From UBA1206 sp050953105 (GTDB lineage Bacteria; Bacillota; Clostridia; Oscillospirales; CAG-382): a stretch of DNA of 64,000 bases. The stretch spans positions 124,001 to 188,000 of the forward strand of contig JBMNMA010000007.1 of assembly GCA_050953105.1 (NCBI GenBank). The letters run 5' to 3'. Position numbers and translations under genes: made by a program. The notes under the pieces are model-generated. The model was given only the letters and a program-made list of their open reading frames with translations. It did no database searches and was not told where the DNA came from. Numbering within the stretch: the stretch's first letter is position 1; each line of letters opens with the position of its first letter. Positions 34,905 through 45,012 of this stretch are shown here, one piece after another.

Positions 34905-36191
34905 TTATATATCCTGGGTATATTCGTCGTAAACGGTGTAATACCGCCTTATTACTGTAACAATAAAGAAAAGCATCACAATCAGTCTGGGGAGCACCAT
35001 AAATGTATAAAGGGTGGGGATAATCAGGCTGACGGCGGTAAAAATCATATTCAAGCCGTATAGCGCATATCCTTTTCTTAATCCTTTATCAACCTCGTCT
35101 GATTTTTTGGCGTAGTTTAACAGATTGTCAAAGGCTTTTTTTATGAAAATAATATTGAAAACAGCATAAACCGTGACTGCAGCCGCCATTATAGCGGCAT
35201 TTTTTACGGGGAATTCATATATAGATGCGATATCAAAGTTTTGATAAAGTTTAATTAAAACCGCCAAAGCTGCCTGAAAAACAAGGGCAAGCACAAAGGG
35301 AAGGGAAATAGATATTGCTTTTTGCCTGTTTGTTAGCCAAACGCCCTCCCAAATTAAAATTATCGCCACAATGTCGGGGAAGATATCGATTTTATTTACA
35401 AATATATCAAATAAAAACACCATGCCGATGGCGGTTAAGATGAATGAAAGCCTGAAAGCGTTAAGGTTATTGCTTTTCTTTACTACGGAAAAATCTTTTG
35501 CATAAACCTCTGAAATTGAGGATATAAAATTTTTATCTTTTTTAATTGTTTTAAAATACTTGTAAATCTCCCTTATCCACCAGATGCCTAAAATAAGGAC
35601 GATAAGGAAGAACAAAATCACCGCATAAACTTTATAGCCCACAATTTCGTTTAATATGGGGGAGGCGGAAATATCAGTCATGGCCTCCACCTCTAAAAGG
35701 GCGACGGTGTTGGGGAGGACACAAAGAATGATTTTGGTTATATAAAACACAAGGGTTAAAAATTTAATGTTTGAAAGCTGGGATAAGGCGTCATAGCCCT
35801 CATACCGTTGCAGGAGGTATTCTATTCCGCCGAAAAAATCGGTAAAACAGGCAAGGACAAGCAGCACCTCCGCCACGCCGAAGGAAAATGTCATAAGCAG
35901 CGTCATGGAGGAATCGTAGGAAGCAAACCGGGCAAAGCAAATAAGCCTTAATGCCGATAGAATTGCAAGGTAAACAAGCTTTTGTGAAGCTAAGTAAAGC
36001 CTGTCGTCCAGCTTTGCCATGGCGGACAGTCCAAAAGCGACTAAAAGGTAGCCGATAAAGTCCGGGAGTATATCAAGCATATCAATATAGGGATTTGCCA
36101 GAAATACAAACCCTATAACCACAAGGGGAAAGTTTAACATCCTTTTGCCTTTGGCGTTGTTCATTCCCGACCGTTCCTTTCTTAAAATCAT
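34905..36191 (-). CDS. Polytopic membrane protein, unknown
   Basis: The 428-residue protein has about nine to ten hydrophobic segments and two similar halves, each opening with a segment that faces a YIDMLDILPDFIGY-type motif (again as NKIDIFPDIVAIIL). This suggests an internal duplication. The ATG at 36191 has AAGGA seven bases ahead; another at 36164 is possible. It follows a related-looking smaller membrane gene by three bases and precedes asnB. No function can be assigned. Confidence 0.6.
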   Translation of the reverse strand: MILRKERSGMNNAKGKRMLNFPLVVIGFVFLANPYIDMLDILPDFIGYLLVAFGLSAMAKLDDRLYLASQKLVYLAILSALRLICFARFASYDSSMTLLMTFSFGVAEVLLVLACFTDFFGGIEYLLQRYEGYDALSQLSNIKFLTLVFYITKIILCVLPNTVALLEVEAMTDISASPILNEIVGYKVYAVILFFLIVLILGIWWIREIYKYFKTIKKDKNFISSISEVYAKDFSVVKKSNNLNAFRLSFILTAIGMVFLFDIFVNKIDIFPDIVAIILIWEGVWLTNRQKAISISLPFVLALVFQAALAVLIKLYQNFDIASIYEFPVKNAAIMAAAVTVYAVFNIIFIKKAFDNLLNYAKKSDEVDKGLRKGYALYGLNMIFTAVSLIIPTLYTFMVLPRLIVMLFFIVTVIRRYYTVYDEYTQDI

Positions 36192-36194
36192 ACG

Positions 36195-36791
36195 CTATTC
36201 CTTAGGCTTGTTTCGCTTGTTTTGCTTTTCTTTTTCCTTCTTTTCAAGGTTTTTAAAGTAGGCTATGTCCTTTTCGATTTGAGATGAGGTGGTTATCTTT
36301 GTAAAGCAGGTGTATAAAAACCACAGGTTCATTACACCCACAAAGTATCTGAAAAACAGTAAAAGCATGCTTAACGTGCCGGTGTTTATGGAGGGGATGA
36401 ATATAACTATCAACGCCCATAAATAAAACACCTCCGACATATACAGCCGGCTTATGGCGCCGTTGGCAAGCCTTTGGGAGCCGCCCTCCTTTGCAAGCTG
36501 CCTTATGGCAAGTAAAAAGGAAATATGAAGGGAGGCCACTATGGCAAGGTAAGCGGCATAGCTGACTTTATAAAGCATCCCGTCACCTGACACTATTTCG
36601 AAAATGGCAAGGACGTTTACTATGGAATATTCAAGCCCCAAAACCGACAAAACCGCCGATGTTTTAAAGCTTTTGTTAACTTCGGAAAGTTTAAGAAAGC
36701 CAAAGAAAAGCAGCGGCCAGCCTATAAGCCCGCCTCCCATGGAGTCGAATATTATCATCAGATACCCTAAACAGACAATGCCGAATCCCAT
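36195..36791 (-). CDS. Small polytopic membrane protein, unknown
   Basis: The 198-residue protein has about five hydrophobic segments and a charged C-terminal tail rich in Lys and Glu. The ATG at 36791 has AGGAAAGG ahead; an ATG 38 codons upstream lies inside secA and encodes a non-membrane leader. It overlaps no other gene and begins 13 bases after the secA stop. The FDSMGGGLIGWPLLFFGFLK segment resembles the ILPDFIGYLLVAFG start of the next protein, so the two are probably a pair. Confidence 0.6.
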   Translation of the reverse strand: MGFGIVCLGYLMIIFDSMGGGLIGWPLLFFGFLKLSEVNKSFKTSAVLSVLGLEYSIVNVLAIFEIVSGDGMLYKVSYAAYLAIVASLHISFLLAIRQLAKEGGSQRLANGAISRLYMSEVFYLWALIVIFIPSINTGTLSMLLLFFRYFVGVMNLWFLYTCFTKITTSSQIEKDIAYFKNLEKKEKEKQNKRNKPKE

Positions 36792-36804
36792 GTGATTTCC
36801 TTTC

Positions 36805-39549
36805 CTATGCGCCCTTTTCGTCCTTTGACATGCAGCATTTCTTGTATTTCTGTCCCGAACCGCAGGGGCAGGGTTCGTTGGGGCCGACCTTTTTCTTTTT
36901 AACAACGGTTATTTTTACTTTTTTGTCGCCCCTGCCCACCGTCATGTCGTTGGCGGCGGTCATAACCTGTTTTCTTTCTATGGGTTTGCGGGGAGCAACG
37001 GTAAGCAGCATACGCACCGTATCGGTCTTAATGCTGTTAACCATTTCGTCGAACATTTCGCCGCTTTCGATTTTATAAATTGCCAACGGATCCCTCTGGG
37101 CGTAGGCATTAAGTCCAACCCCGGTTTCAAGATCGTCCATGGCATCGATATGGTCAACCCATTTGCGGTCAACGTTTTCAAGGAGTATAATCCGTTCGAT
37201 TTCCCTAAACCTTTCGGGGGTGAACACCTGCTCCTGATTGGCATATCTCTGCTTTGCCCGTTCCATAAGCATTTCGGTTATAGATTCGGCGTTAAGATTG
37301 CTTAACTCTTCCTGGGTGTAGTTGAAATCGTTTTTATCGCAGAGCACACCCATGAAAGTTGACCTTAAAGCGTCAAAATTCCACTCGTCGGGAACGTCGG
37401 AGGAGCAATACTGGGAAACGGCGCCGGTTATATAATCCTCAACCATTTTCCAGACGGTATTTTTAAGGTCCTTGCCGTCAAGCACATCCCGCCGCTGGGC
37501 GTAGATAATCTCACGCTGGCGGTTCATGATGTCGTCGTATTCAAGCACCCGTTTACGGCGTTCAAAGTTGGTGCCCTCAAGGCGTTTTTGGGCGTTTTCT
37601 ATAGAGTTTGCAAGGATTTTTGCATTTATCGGCTGATTTTCGTCAAGGCCTAAGGCATTTACAACACCCATTATCCGGTCGGAGCCGAACAGACGCATAA
37701 GGTCGTCTTGCATGGAAAGGTAGAACCGGCTTGCACCCGGGTCCCCCTGACGGCCCGAACGGCCGCGCAGCTGGTTGTCTATACGGCGGGATTCATGCCG
37801 CTCGGTGCCAATGACAAACAATCCGCCTGCCGCTTTGACCTTTTCGGCTTCGGGAGCGATTTCGACCTCATACTGCTTTACCAGATCTCTGTAATGGTTG
37901 CGAAGGTCTATTATGCTTTGATCCTCGGTATGGGCATATCCGGTGGCTTCGTTAATCTGCCATTCCTCATAGCCTTCCGAGCGCATTTTGGCTTTGGCCA
38001 TGAATTCGGCGTTGCCGCCCAGCTTAATGTCGGTGCCGCGGCCCGCCATGTTGGTGGATATGGTAACCGCCCCAAGCTTGCCGGCCTGGGCGATAATTTC
38101 TGCCTCTTTTTCGTGGTATTTGGCATTTAATACATTATGTTTAATGCCCTGCTTGGTTAAGAGCTTTGATAAAATTTCGGATTTTTCCACCGAAACGGTG
38201 CCTACCAGCACCGGCTGACCCTTGGCGTTGCATTCTTTTATTTGTTCAAGTATGTGATTGTATTTGCCATTGACCGTTTTGAACACCATGTCGGTGTGGT
38301 CGATTCTTATCATAGGACGGTTGGTGGGGATTTCCACCACGTCAAGGTTGTATATCTCCCTGAATTCGTCCTCTTCGGTTAATGCGGTGCCCGTCATGCC
38401 CGAAAGCTTGGTGTAAAGGCGGAAATAGTTTTGGAAGGTAATTGTAGCCTGGGTTTTGGATTCCCGTTCTATAGTAACCCCTTCCTTGGCCTCTATGGCC
38501 TGGTGAATGCCGTTGGAATACCGCCGGCCATACATAATACGCCCGGTAAAGGGGTCGACTATAAGCACCTGGCCGTCCTTGACCACGTAGTCAATATCCT
38601 TCTGCTTTACGCCGTGGGCGTGGATGGCATTGTTTATATAATGCATTATTTCCTGATTTTCGGCATCGCCTAGGTTTTCAACGCCGAAAAATCTTTCGGC
38701 CTTTTCAATGCCCTGCTTTGTAAGCACGGCGGTTTTGGCCTTTTCGTCAACAATATAGTCGGCATCAACGTCGTCATGGTCGGCCTTGGCGTCTATTTCC
38801 TTCATTTTAAGGCACTTCATCCGCTTGACCAGCTCATTGGTCTTTTCATACATCGGGTCGGATTTGTCGCCGGTGCCGGATATGATAAGGGGAGTTCTGG
38901 CCTCATCTATAAGTATGGAGTCAACTTCGTCCACAATGGCAAAGTCATGGCCGCGTTGGACAACCCGCTCCTTGTAAATGACCATGTTGTCCCTGAGGTA
39001 GTCAAACCCCATTTCGTTGTTGGTGCCGTAGGTAATGTCGGCGGCATAAGCGGCTTTGCGCTGCTCTATGGTTAAGCCGTGGATAATAAGCCCCACCGAA
39101 AGGCCCAAAAAGTTATATAATTTTCCCATCCATTCGGAGTCACGCTTGGCAAGGTAGTCGTTTACGGTAACAATATGCACCGCTTTGCCGTCAAGAGCGT
39201 TAAGATAGGCGGGCAGGGTGGCAACCTGGGTTTTGCCTTCACCGGTTTTCATTTCGGCAATACGTCCCTGGTGTAAGACTATGCCGCCTATAAGCTGAAC
39301 ACGGTAATGACGTGTGCCAAGGACACGGTCTGCGGCCTCTCTGACAACGGCAAAAGCGTCGGGGAGGATATCGTCCTTTGTTTCCCCGTTGGCTAGCCTC
39401 TGCTTTAGTATACCCGTCTGGGACTGAAGCTCGGCATCGGTCATTGCCTTGTATTTATCGGCAAGGGATTCTATTTTATCAACAGTAGGCAGCAGTTTTT
39501 TTATCTGCCTTTCGCTATATGTTCCAAACATCTTTGTAAACAATGACAT
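36805..39549 (-). CDS. secA: Preprotein translocase ATPase SecA
   Basis: SecA drives protein export through SecYEG. The 914-residue protein has the DEAD motor with Walker A MKTGEGKTQVATL, Walker B IVDEVDSILIDEARTPL and the helicase second domain. The C-terminal zinc-binding SEC-C tail is CPCGSGQKYKKCC. I start at 39549 (MSLFTKMFGTYSER) because AAGGCAGG lies seven bases ahead; 33 extra codons upstream encode unrelated residues. Length is normal. A prfB gene, often next, is not present here. Confidence 0.97.
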   Translation of the reverse strand: MSLFTKMFGTYSERQIKKLLPTVDKIESLADKYKAMTDAELQSQTGILKQRLANGETKDDILPDAFAVVREAADRVLGTRHYRVQLIGGIVLHQGRIAEMKTGEGKTQVATLPAYLNALDGKAVHIVTVNDYLAKRDSEWMGKLYNFLGLSVGLIIHGLTIEQRKAAYAADITYGTNNEMGFDYLRDNMVIYKERVVQRGHDFAIVDEVDSILIDEARTPLIISGTGDKSDPMYEKTNELVKRMKCLKMKEIDAKADHDDVDADYIVDEKAKTAVLTKQGIEKAERFFGVENLGDAENQEIMHYINNAIHAHGVKQKDIDYVVKDGQVLIVDPFTGRIMYGRRYSNGIHQAIEAKEGVTIERESKTQATITFQNYFRLYTKLSGMTGTALTEEDEFREIYNLDVVEIPTNRPMIRIDHTDMVFKTVNGKYNHILEQIKECNAKGQPVLVGTVSVEKSEILSKLLTKQGIKHNVLNAKYHEKEAEIIAQAGKLGAVTISTNMAGRGTDIKLGGNAEFMAKAKMRSEGYEEWQINEATGYAHTEDQSIIDLRNHYRDLVKQYEVEIAPEAEKVKAAGGLFVIGTERHESRRIDNQLRGRSGRQGDPGASRFYLSMQDDLMRLFGSDRIMGVVNALGLDENQPINAKILANSIENAQKRLEGTNFERRKRVLEYDDIMNRQREIIYAQRRDVLDGKDLKNTVWKMVEDYITGAVSQYCSSDVPDEWNFDALRSTFMGVLCDKNDFNYTQEELSNLNAESITEMLMERAKQRYANQEQVFTPERFREIERIILLENVDRKWVDHIDAMDDLETGVGLNAYAQRDPLAIYKIESGEMFDEMVNSIKTDTVRMLLTVAPRKPIERKQVMTAANDMTVGRGDKKVKITVVKKKKVGPNEPCPCGSGQKYKKCCMSKDEKGA

Positions 39550-39633
39550 ATCAACGCCTGCCTTTGAAATATTATAATCTAAAACATAATACCATATATT
39601 CGCAAAAAAATACACCCCTTTTTGTAAAAATAA

Positions 39634-39662
39634 TTGAAAAACAGGCAATATTGTGATAATAT
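39634..39662 (+). promoter_or_regulatory. Promoter of the trmL-mnmE group
   Basis: TTGAAA and TAATAT lie 17 bases apart, with a TG one base ahead of the -10 element. The trmL start is at 39705. Confidence 0.6.
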
Positions 39663-39704
39663 TAATCTGTTAACCTTAAATACCAAGGAAGGTGCCTTTT
39701 TAAA

Positions 39705-40193
39705 TTGATAAACGTTGTGCTGCTTGAGCCCGAAATACCCCAGAATACAGGAAATATCGCCCGCACCTGCGTGGCAACCCATACAAGACTTCACCTTATT
39801 AAACCCTTCGGTTTTGAAATAACCGACCGGAACTTAAAGCGGGCGGGCCTTGACTACTGGCAATATCTTGACATAAATTACTACGAAAATTTAGACCATT
39901 TCAAAGCCGAAAACCCCGGCGCTGTCTGCCGCTATTATACTACAAAGGCCGAAAAATGCTATACCGAGGCAGATTACCCCGAAAACTGCTATCTTTTCTT
40001 CGGCAAGGAAACCAAGGGACTTCCCGAATGGCTGCTTACGGAAAATCAAAAGGACTGCGTCAGAATACCCATGTTCGGGGAGATAAGGTCACTTAATTTA
40101 TCAAATTCGGTGGCCATTGCCGTTTATGAGGCACTGCGTCAGCAGGGATTCGGCGAACTTAACAAGGTCGGGAAATTTCCCGGAAAGGAATAA
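39705..40193 (+). CDS. trmL: tRNA (cytidine/uridine-2'-O-)-methyltransferase TrmL
   Basis: TrmL methylates the 2'-OH of the wobble base of some Leu tRNAs. The 162-residue SpoU-family protein has the trefoil-knot motifs NTGNIARTC, FGKETKGLP and RSLNLSNSVAIAVYE. It starts at TTG with AAGGAAGGTG upstream. It precedes mnmE by two bases, grouping several wobble-position tRNA modifiers. Confidence 0.93.
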   Translation: MINVVLLEPEIPQNTGNIARTCVATHTRLHLIKPFGFEITDRNLKRAGLDYWQYLDINYYENLDHFKAENPGAVCRYYTTKAEKCYTEADYPENCYLFFGKETKGLPEWLLTENQKDCVRIPMFGEIRSLNLSNSVAIAVYEALRQQGFGELNKVGKFPGKE

Positions 40194-40195
40194 AA

Positions 40196-41554
40196 ATGGA
40201 CAAAAGCACTGTTGCCGCCATATCCACCCCCAAGGGAAAGGGCGGGGTGGCAATGATAAGAATAACCGGGGAACAAGCCTTTGAGATAGCCTCAAAGGTA
40301 TTTGTGCCTGCGTCAAATAAGGAACTTTTGTCCTATAAACCCAACACCGCCATATACGGCAGATTTTTCGACGAAAACATACCCTTTGACGACGGAATTG
40401 CCATTTTATATAAAGCTCCTGCCTCCTTTACCGGGGAGGATACGGTGGAGCTGTGCTGTCACGGAGGTGTGCTGGTTACCCAAAAGCTGCTTTCAGCTGT
40501 CTTTGCCGCCGGAGCATACCCTGCCGGAGCAGGGGAGTTTACCAAGCGGGCCTTTATAAACGGCAAGCTTAAATTATCAGAGGCTGAGGCTATCGGCGGA
40601 ATTATAGACGCAGTTTCGGAAAAGCATTTGAATATTTCACTTCTTCAGCTTGAAGGTTCGTTGAGCCGTAAAATATCTGATATATATTCCCGGCTTGCCT
40701 TTCTTGCATCATCGGTGTATGCCTATATCGACTACCCCGACGAGGATATGACCGATATCCCGCCGGAGGAAATGAAAAAGATTTTAACAGGTATTTATTC
40801 GGAACTTGACACCCTCCGGCAAAGCCGCAAATACGGCAGGGCAATTTCCGAAGGGGTGTCCGCCGTTATTGCAGGACGTCCGAATACGGGTAAGTCCTCC
40901 CTTTTAAATCTTCTTTCGGGGAGCGAAAGGGCGATAGTGACTGATATCGAAGGCACCACCCGGGATGTTATTACCGAAAAAATCGTGGTTGGGGATGTGG
41001 TGCTTAACCTTTCCGACACCGCAGGAATAAGAGACGGTGGCGACATTATAGAAAAAATAGGCATTGAAAAGTCGCAAAAAGCAATAAACGATGCCGAAAT
41101 TATAATTCTTGTTTTTGAAAACCGCCTTACACAGCAGGACATGCACGTTGTGGAGCTTATTAAAAAAGCAAAAAAAGAAAACTCGGTCATTGCTTTATAC
41201 AATAAAACCGACCTTGAAAAAGCCGAGCCTGCCGGCATTTTCAAATACGAAATCCCCTTTTCCACAAAAACCGGGGAAGGAAAGGCCGAGCTTGAAAAAG
41301 CCATTGCCACCCTCTGCGGCGAGGGGGATGTTACCGACAATTCCACCATCATAACCTCCGCCCGGCAGTTTGCCGCCATAAAAAAATCAATGGAGCATAT
41401 TCAAAACGCCATTTTTTCTCTTGATTCCTTTACCCAGGACATTGCGGGAATGGATATCGAACGGGCAATGGCACAATTAAGTGAGCTTGACGGCCGGCAG
41501 GTAACCGAAGAAGTGGTTAACAATATTTTTTCCCATTTCTGCGTGGGAAAGTAA
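40196..41554 (+). CDS. mnmE: tRNA modification GTPase MnmE
   Basis: MnmE works with MnmG to put carboxymethylaminomethyl on U34 of several tRNAs. The 452-residue protein has the N-terminal tetrahydrofolate-binding domain, a helical domain, and a G domain with GRPNTGKSS, DTAG and NKTD. The C-terminus CVGK is the conserved Cys motif (C-[IV]-GK). Only two bases separate it from trmL, and 27 from mnmG. Confidence 0.97.
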   Translation: MDKSTVAAISTPKGKGGVAMIRITGEQAFEIASKVFVPASNKELLSYKPNTAIYGRFFDENIPFDDGIAILYKAPASFTGEDTVELCCHGGVLVTQKLLSAVFAAGAYPAGAGEFTKRAFINGKLKLSEAEAIGGIIDAVSEKHLNISLLQLEGSLSRKISDIYSRLAFLASSVYAYIDYPDEDMTDIPPEEMKKILTGIYSELDTLRQSRKYGRAISEGVSAVIAGRPNTGKSSLLNLLSGSERAIVTDIEGTTRDVITEKIVVGDVVLNLSDTAGIRDGGDIIEKIGIEKSQKAINDAEIIILVFENRLTQQDMHVVELIKKAKKENSVIALYNKTDLEKAEPAGIFKYEIPFSTKTGEGKAELEKAIATLCGEGDVTDNSTIITSARQFAAIKKSMEHIQNAIFSLDSFTQDIAGMDIERAMAQLSELDGRQVTEEVVNNIFSHFCVGK

Positions 41555-41581
41555 ACGGAAATTCGAGGAAAACTAAAATAT

Positions 41582-43447
41582 ATGAACGATCTTGTATATG
41601 ACGTAATAGTGGTTGGTGCGGGACATGCGGGAATAGAAGCCTCCCTTGCCGCCGCACGGCTGGGTTTAAAAACCGCCGTGTTTACCCTTAATATAGACCT
41701 TGTGGGGAACATGCCCTGCAACCCCTCCATTGGCGGCACTGGAAAGGGACATCTGGTGTTTGAAATTAACGCCCTGGGGGGCGAGATGGGCAAAGCCGCC
41801 GATGCGGTGATGCTTCAGTCGAGAATGTTAAACTCCTCCAAAGGCCCTGCCGTCCATTCTCTGCGGATGCAGGCCGACCGGGCGGCATACCGCAACTATA
41901 TGAAAAAGGTGCTTGAAAACACCCCCAACCTTACATTGGTTCAGGCCGAGGTTACCGATATTTTACTTGAAAACGGCGTTGTCTGCGGCGTTATGACCGC
42001 TTTCGGCATGAGATATTATGCAAAGGCGGTTATTATGGCTACCGGCACATCACTGGCGGGCAAAGTCATAGTAGGGGAGACCTCCTACCAATCCGGTCCC
42101 GACAACACCCTGCCTGCCACAAGGCTTGCCAAGAATTTAACCGACATAGGGGTTAAAATTGTCCGGTTTAAAACAGGCACCCCTCCCCGTGTCCACGCCG
42201 ACAGCCTTGACTATGACGAAATGGAAATTCAGTATGGTGACGAGTTTCCCAAACTCTTTGCCTCCGACGACTACGGGGTTAATCTGCGCTGCTGCTATAT
42301 AACCTATACCAACGAAAAAACCCATGAAATCATTCGTAAAAACCTCCACCGCTCACCCCTATTCGGCGGTGAGATAAAGGGAACCGGCCCCCGCTACTGC
42401 CCCTCCATAGAGGATAAGGTGGTGCGCTTTGCCGACAAGGAACGCCATCAGCTTTTCATTGAGCCTATGGGCCTTGATACCAAGGAGATGTATATTCAGG
42501 GGTTGTCCTCCTCAATGCCGGAGGACGTTCAGCGGGAAATTGTCCATTCCATAAAGGGGCTGACAAATGCAAAAATAATGCGCACCGCCTATGCCATAGA
42601 ATACGACTGCGCCGATCCCACCCAGCTAAAACCCACCCTTGAGTTCAGGGACATTCCCGGCCTTTACGGTGCCGGCCAGTTTAACGGCTCGTCAGGCTAT
42701 GAGGAGGCGGCGGCCCAGGGACTTATCGCCGGCATAAACGCCGCCCTTAAAATTAAAGGGAAAAGCGAGTTTATTCTGTCAAGGGGCGAAGCCTATATCG
42801 GCACCCTTATAGATGACCTGGTTACCAAGGGCACCAACGAACCCTACCGGATAATGACCAGCCGTTCGGAATACCGCCTTTATCTGCGTCAGGATAATGT
42901 CAAGCGGCGGCTTATGCCAAAAGGCCGTATGATTGGACTTGTTACCGACGAAGAATACGAAAAATTCCTTAAAGATGAGGAGCTTTTAAACAGCGAAATT
43001 CAAAGGCTTAACGCCGAAACGCTAAAATCCACCGATTCGGTAAACGATCTGCTTGTATCAAGGGGATATGACAAACTGTCCGGCGGTATTAGAAAGGACG
43101 AGCTTTTAAAGCGGCCGCTTATTTCCATCTGGGACATTTACAATCTTGACGGCACAGCGGATATCCCACGTCATATTGCCGAACGGGCGGAAATTGAGAT
43201 TAAATACGAAGGCTATATCAAAAAAGAACTGGCCGATGTTGAACGGTTTAAGCATCTTGAAGAAAAACAAATACCTGCCGACATTGATTATTCCAAAATA
43301 ACCGGCCTGCGTATAGAGGCAAGGCAAAAGCTTGAGAAATTCAGGCCCGAATCGGTGGGCAGGGCGTCGAGAATTTCCGGCGTTTCACCGGCAGACATTT
43401 CGGTGCTGCTTATATACCTTTCGCAGAGAGGGAAGAGAAATGGTTGA
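41582..43447 (+). CDS. mnmG: tRNA modification FAD enzyme MnmG
   Basis: MnmG, the FAD partner of MnmE, is 621 residues with the dinucleotide motif VGAGHAGIEASLAAARLG at its start, MPCNPSIGGTGKGH, and a second FAD region around TGTSLAGKV. It is full length. The stop overlaps the rsmG start by eight bases, so the two are coupled. Confidence 0.97.
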   Translation: MNDLVYDVIVVGAGHAGIEASLAAARLGLKTAVFTLNIDLVGNMPCNPSIGGTGKGHLVFEINALGGEMGKAADAVMLQSRMLNSSKGPAVHSLRMQADRAAYRNYMKKVLENTPNLTLVQAEVTDILLENGVVCGVMTAFGMRYYAKAVIMATGTSLAGKVIVGETSYQSGPDNTLPATRLAKNLTDIGVKIVRFKTGTPPRVHADSLDYDEMEIQYGDEFPKLFASDDYGVNLRCCYITYTNEKTHEIIRKNLHRSPLFGGEIKGTGPRYCPSIEDKVVRFADKERHQLFIEPMGLDTKEMYIQGLSSSMPEDVQREIVHSIKGLTNAKIMRTAYAIEYDCADPTQLKPTLEFRDIPGLYGAGQFNGSSGYEEAAAQGLIAGINAALKIKGKSEFILSRGEAYIGTLIDDLVTKGTNEPYRIMTSRSEYRLYLRQDNVKRRLMPKGRMIGLVTDEEYEKFLKDEELLNSEIQRLNAETLKSTDSVNDLLVSRGYDKLSGGIRKDELLKRPLISIWDIYNLDGTADIPRHIAERAEIEIKYEGYIKKELADVERFKHLEEKQIPADIDYSKITGLRIEARQKLEKFRPESVGRASRISGVSPADISVLLIYLSQRGKRNG

Positions 43448-44132
43448 CATAATAAGAAAATACTCCCCCGTTCCGCTTACACCGGAACAGGTAGACCTAA
43501 TGCAAAAGGTGGCCGAAAGGCTTGCCGAAAAAAACAAGGTGGTTAATCTGACGGCCATAACGGATGAAAACCAAACCGCCGAACTGCATTTTATCGATTC
43601 AATTTACCCTGTTTCAACTGGGCGTATTTCGGGCAGGGTGCTTGACGTGGGCAGCGGCGGAGGTTTTCCGGGAATTCCCGTTGCCATAGCCACTGGCTTA
43701 AACGTCACCTGCCTTGACGCCACCCGTAAAAAGCTTGATTTTATTGACGAAACCGCTTCTGCCCTCGGTTTGGTTAACATACACACCCTCTGCGGCCGGG
43801 CGGAGGAGCTGGCACAGGACAAAAAACATCGTGAAAAATATGACACAGTCCTTTCCCGGGGTGTGGCAAGGCTTAATGTCCTTTGCGAATGGTGTATGCC
43901 CTACGTCAAACTAAACGGCTGCTTTATAGCCATGAAAGGCTCTAACGCAGGTGAGGAAGTTGCCGAAGCGGAAAACGCCATAAAAACCCTAGGCGGCGAA
44001 CTGGTAGACATAATTCAATATAAGCTCGAACTTTCGGGACACGTCCATTCCCTTGTTATAATTAAAAAAGTCAAACCCACACCAACGGTTTATCCAAGAC
44101 GCAATTCCCAGATTATGAAAAAGCCCTTGTAA
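43440..44132 (+). CDS. rsmG: 16S rRNA (guanine527-N7)-methyltransferase RsmG
   Basis: RsmG methylates G527 of 16S rRNA; loss gives low-level streptomycin resistance in known bacteria. The 230-residue protein has SAM motif VLDVGSGGGFPGIPVAI and an EL-H-F-D-S segment near residue 45. The true start is the ATG at 43440 with AGAGGGAAG ahead, inside the last codons of mnmG; a start 36 codons earlier reads through mnmG in another frame. Confidence 0.95.
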   Translation: MVDIIRKYSPVPLTPEQVDLMQKVAERLAEKNKVVNLTAITDENQTAELHFIDSIYPVSTGRISGRVLDVGSGGGFPGIPVAIATGLNVTCLDATRKKLDFIDETASALGLVNIHTLCGRAEELAQDKKHREKYDTVLSRGVARLNVLCEWCMPYVKLNGCFIAMKGSNAGEEVAEAENAIKTLGGELVDIIQYKLELSGHVHSLVIIKKVKPTPTVYPRRNSQIMKKPL

Positions 44133-44146
44133 AAAGGAGTTAAATT

Positions 44147-44767
44147 ATGCTTAACAAAGACGGACTTACCGAAGAGGAATTTTTAAAGCAATACGATCCG
44201 TCAAAGTGGGAGCGTCCCTCGGTTACGGTGGATGTGTTTTTGTATTGTGTCAAAACAGAATCGGTTTTGCTTATAAAGCGGGGTAATCACCCCTTTATGG
44301 GTAAATGGGCGCTGCCCGGAGGATTTTTGGAACCTGACGAAACCGCCGAGGTTGGGGCAAAGCGGGAGCTGTTTGAGGAAACAGGGGTTAAGATAGAAAC
44401 CGTAAAGCAGCTTTATACCTGCTCCGAACCAAAGCGGGATCCCCGCACCCGTATAGTTACTGTGGTTTTTATGGCGTTCACCGACGACGAGTTTTCAAAA
44501 GCTGGGGACGACGCCGACGATTCGGCCTTTTTCAAAATAAAAAGGGAAGTTATCGAAGTAAAAGGCAATACCGAATCCGGGCGGATCAGATTAAGCTCCC
44601 AAAAGGAATTAATATCTTTTATATATAGGAAAGAAAACACTTCCTTGCCCTATCCTGCCGATCCGGTTTTTGCCTGCTCAGGCGCAAACCGCCTTGCCGG
44701 TGACCACGCCGAAATTATTGCCAGAGCAATAGATTTTATCGAGGAATGGAAAAAGGGGCAGGCATAA
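44147..44767 (+). CDS. Nudix hydrolase
   Basis: This 206-residue Nudix protein has the full motif GGFLEPDETAEVGAKREL followed by FEETGV (about residues 64-87), which coordinates Mg2+ for diphosphate hydrolysis. ADP-ribose pyrophosphatase-type substrates are likely, based on the PSVTVDVFLY start, but this is not certain. AAAGGAG lies eight bases ahead of the ATG. It lies 14 bases after rsmG and ends at a terminator. Confidence 0.88.
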   Translation: MLNKDGLTEEEFLKQYDPSKWERPSVTVDVFLYCVKTESVLLIKRGNHPFMGKWALPGGFLEPDETAEVGAKRELFEETGVKIETVKQLYTCSEPKRDPRTRIVTVVFMAFTDDEFSKAGDDADDSAFFKIKREVIEVKGNTESGRIRLSSQKELISFIYRKENTSLPYPADPVFACSGANRLAGDHAEIIARAIDFIEEWKKGQA

Positions 44768-44788
44768 TAGATCAAAGATAGTAAGAAA

Positions 44789-44814
44789 ACGGGCGGAAAA
44801 CTCCGCCCGTATTT
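44789..44814 (+). terminator. Terminator after the Nudix gene
   Basis: ACGGGCGGA pairs with TCCGCCCGT around an AAAC loop, followed by a T-rich stretch. Confidence 0.85.
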
Positions 44815-44890
44815 GTTTGATAAGTTATATTGCTCACTACGTTTGCAATTATATAAATTGACCTTCCCTGCGGAAGGCTAATTTAATTGA

Positions 44891-44920
44891 AAAAAGCACT
44901 TGCATACGCAAGTGCTTTTT
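44891..44920 (-). terminator. Terminator of tRNA-Gln
   Basis: AAAAAGCACTTGC pairs exactly with GCAAGTGCTTTTT around an ATAC loop, just after the tRNA 3' end. Confidence 0.88.
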
Positions 44921-44922
44921 CC

Positions 44923-44999
44923 TGGCAGGGATAGCTGGATTTGAACCAGCGGATGCAGGAGTCAAAGTCCTGTGCCTTAACCAGCTTGGCGATATCCCT
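44923..44999 (-). tRNA. tRNA-Gln (TTG)
   Basis: On the minus strand the 77-base tRNA has acceptor stem AGGGATA with TATCCCT, a G discriminator and an encoded CCA. The anticodon loop CTTTGAC gives TTG, and the T-arm is GGTTCAAATCC. The strong promoter and the terminator flank it closely. Confidence 0.95.
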
Positions 45000-45012
45000 A
45001 TCCGACCGCTAA

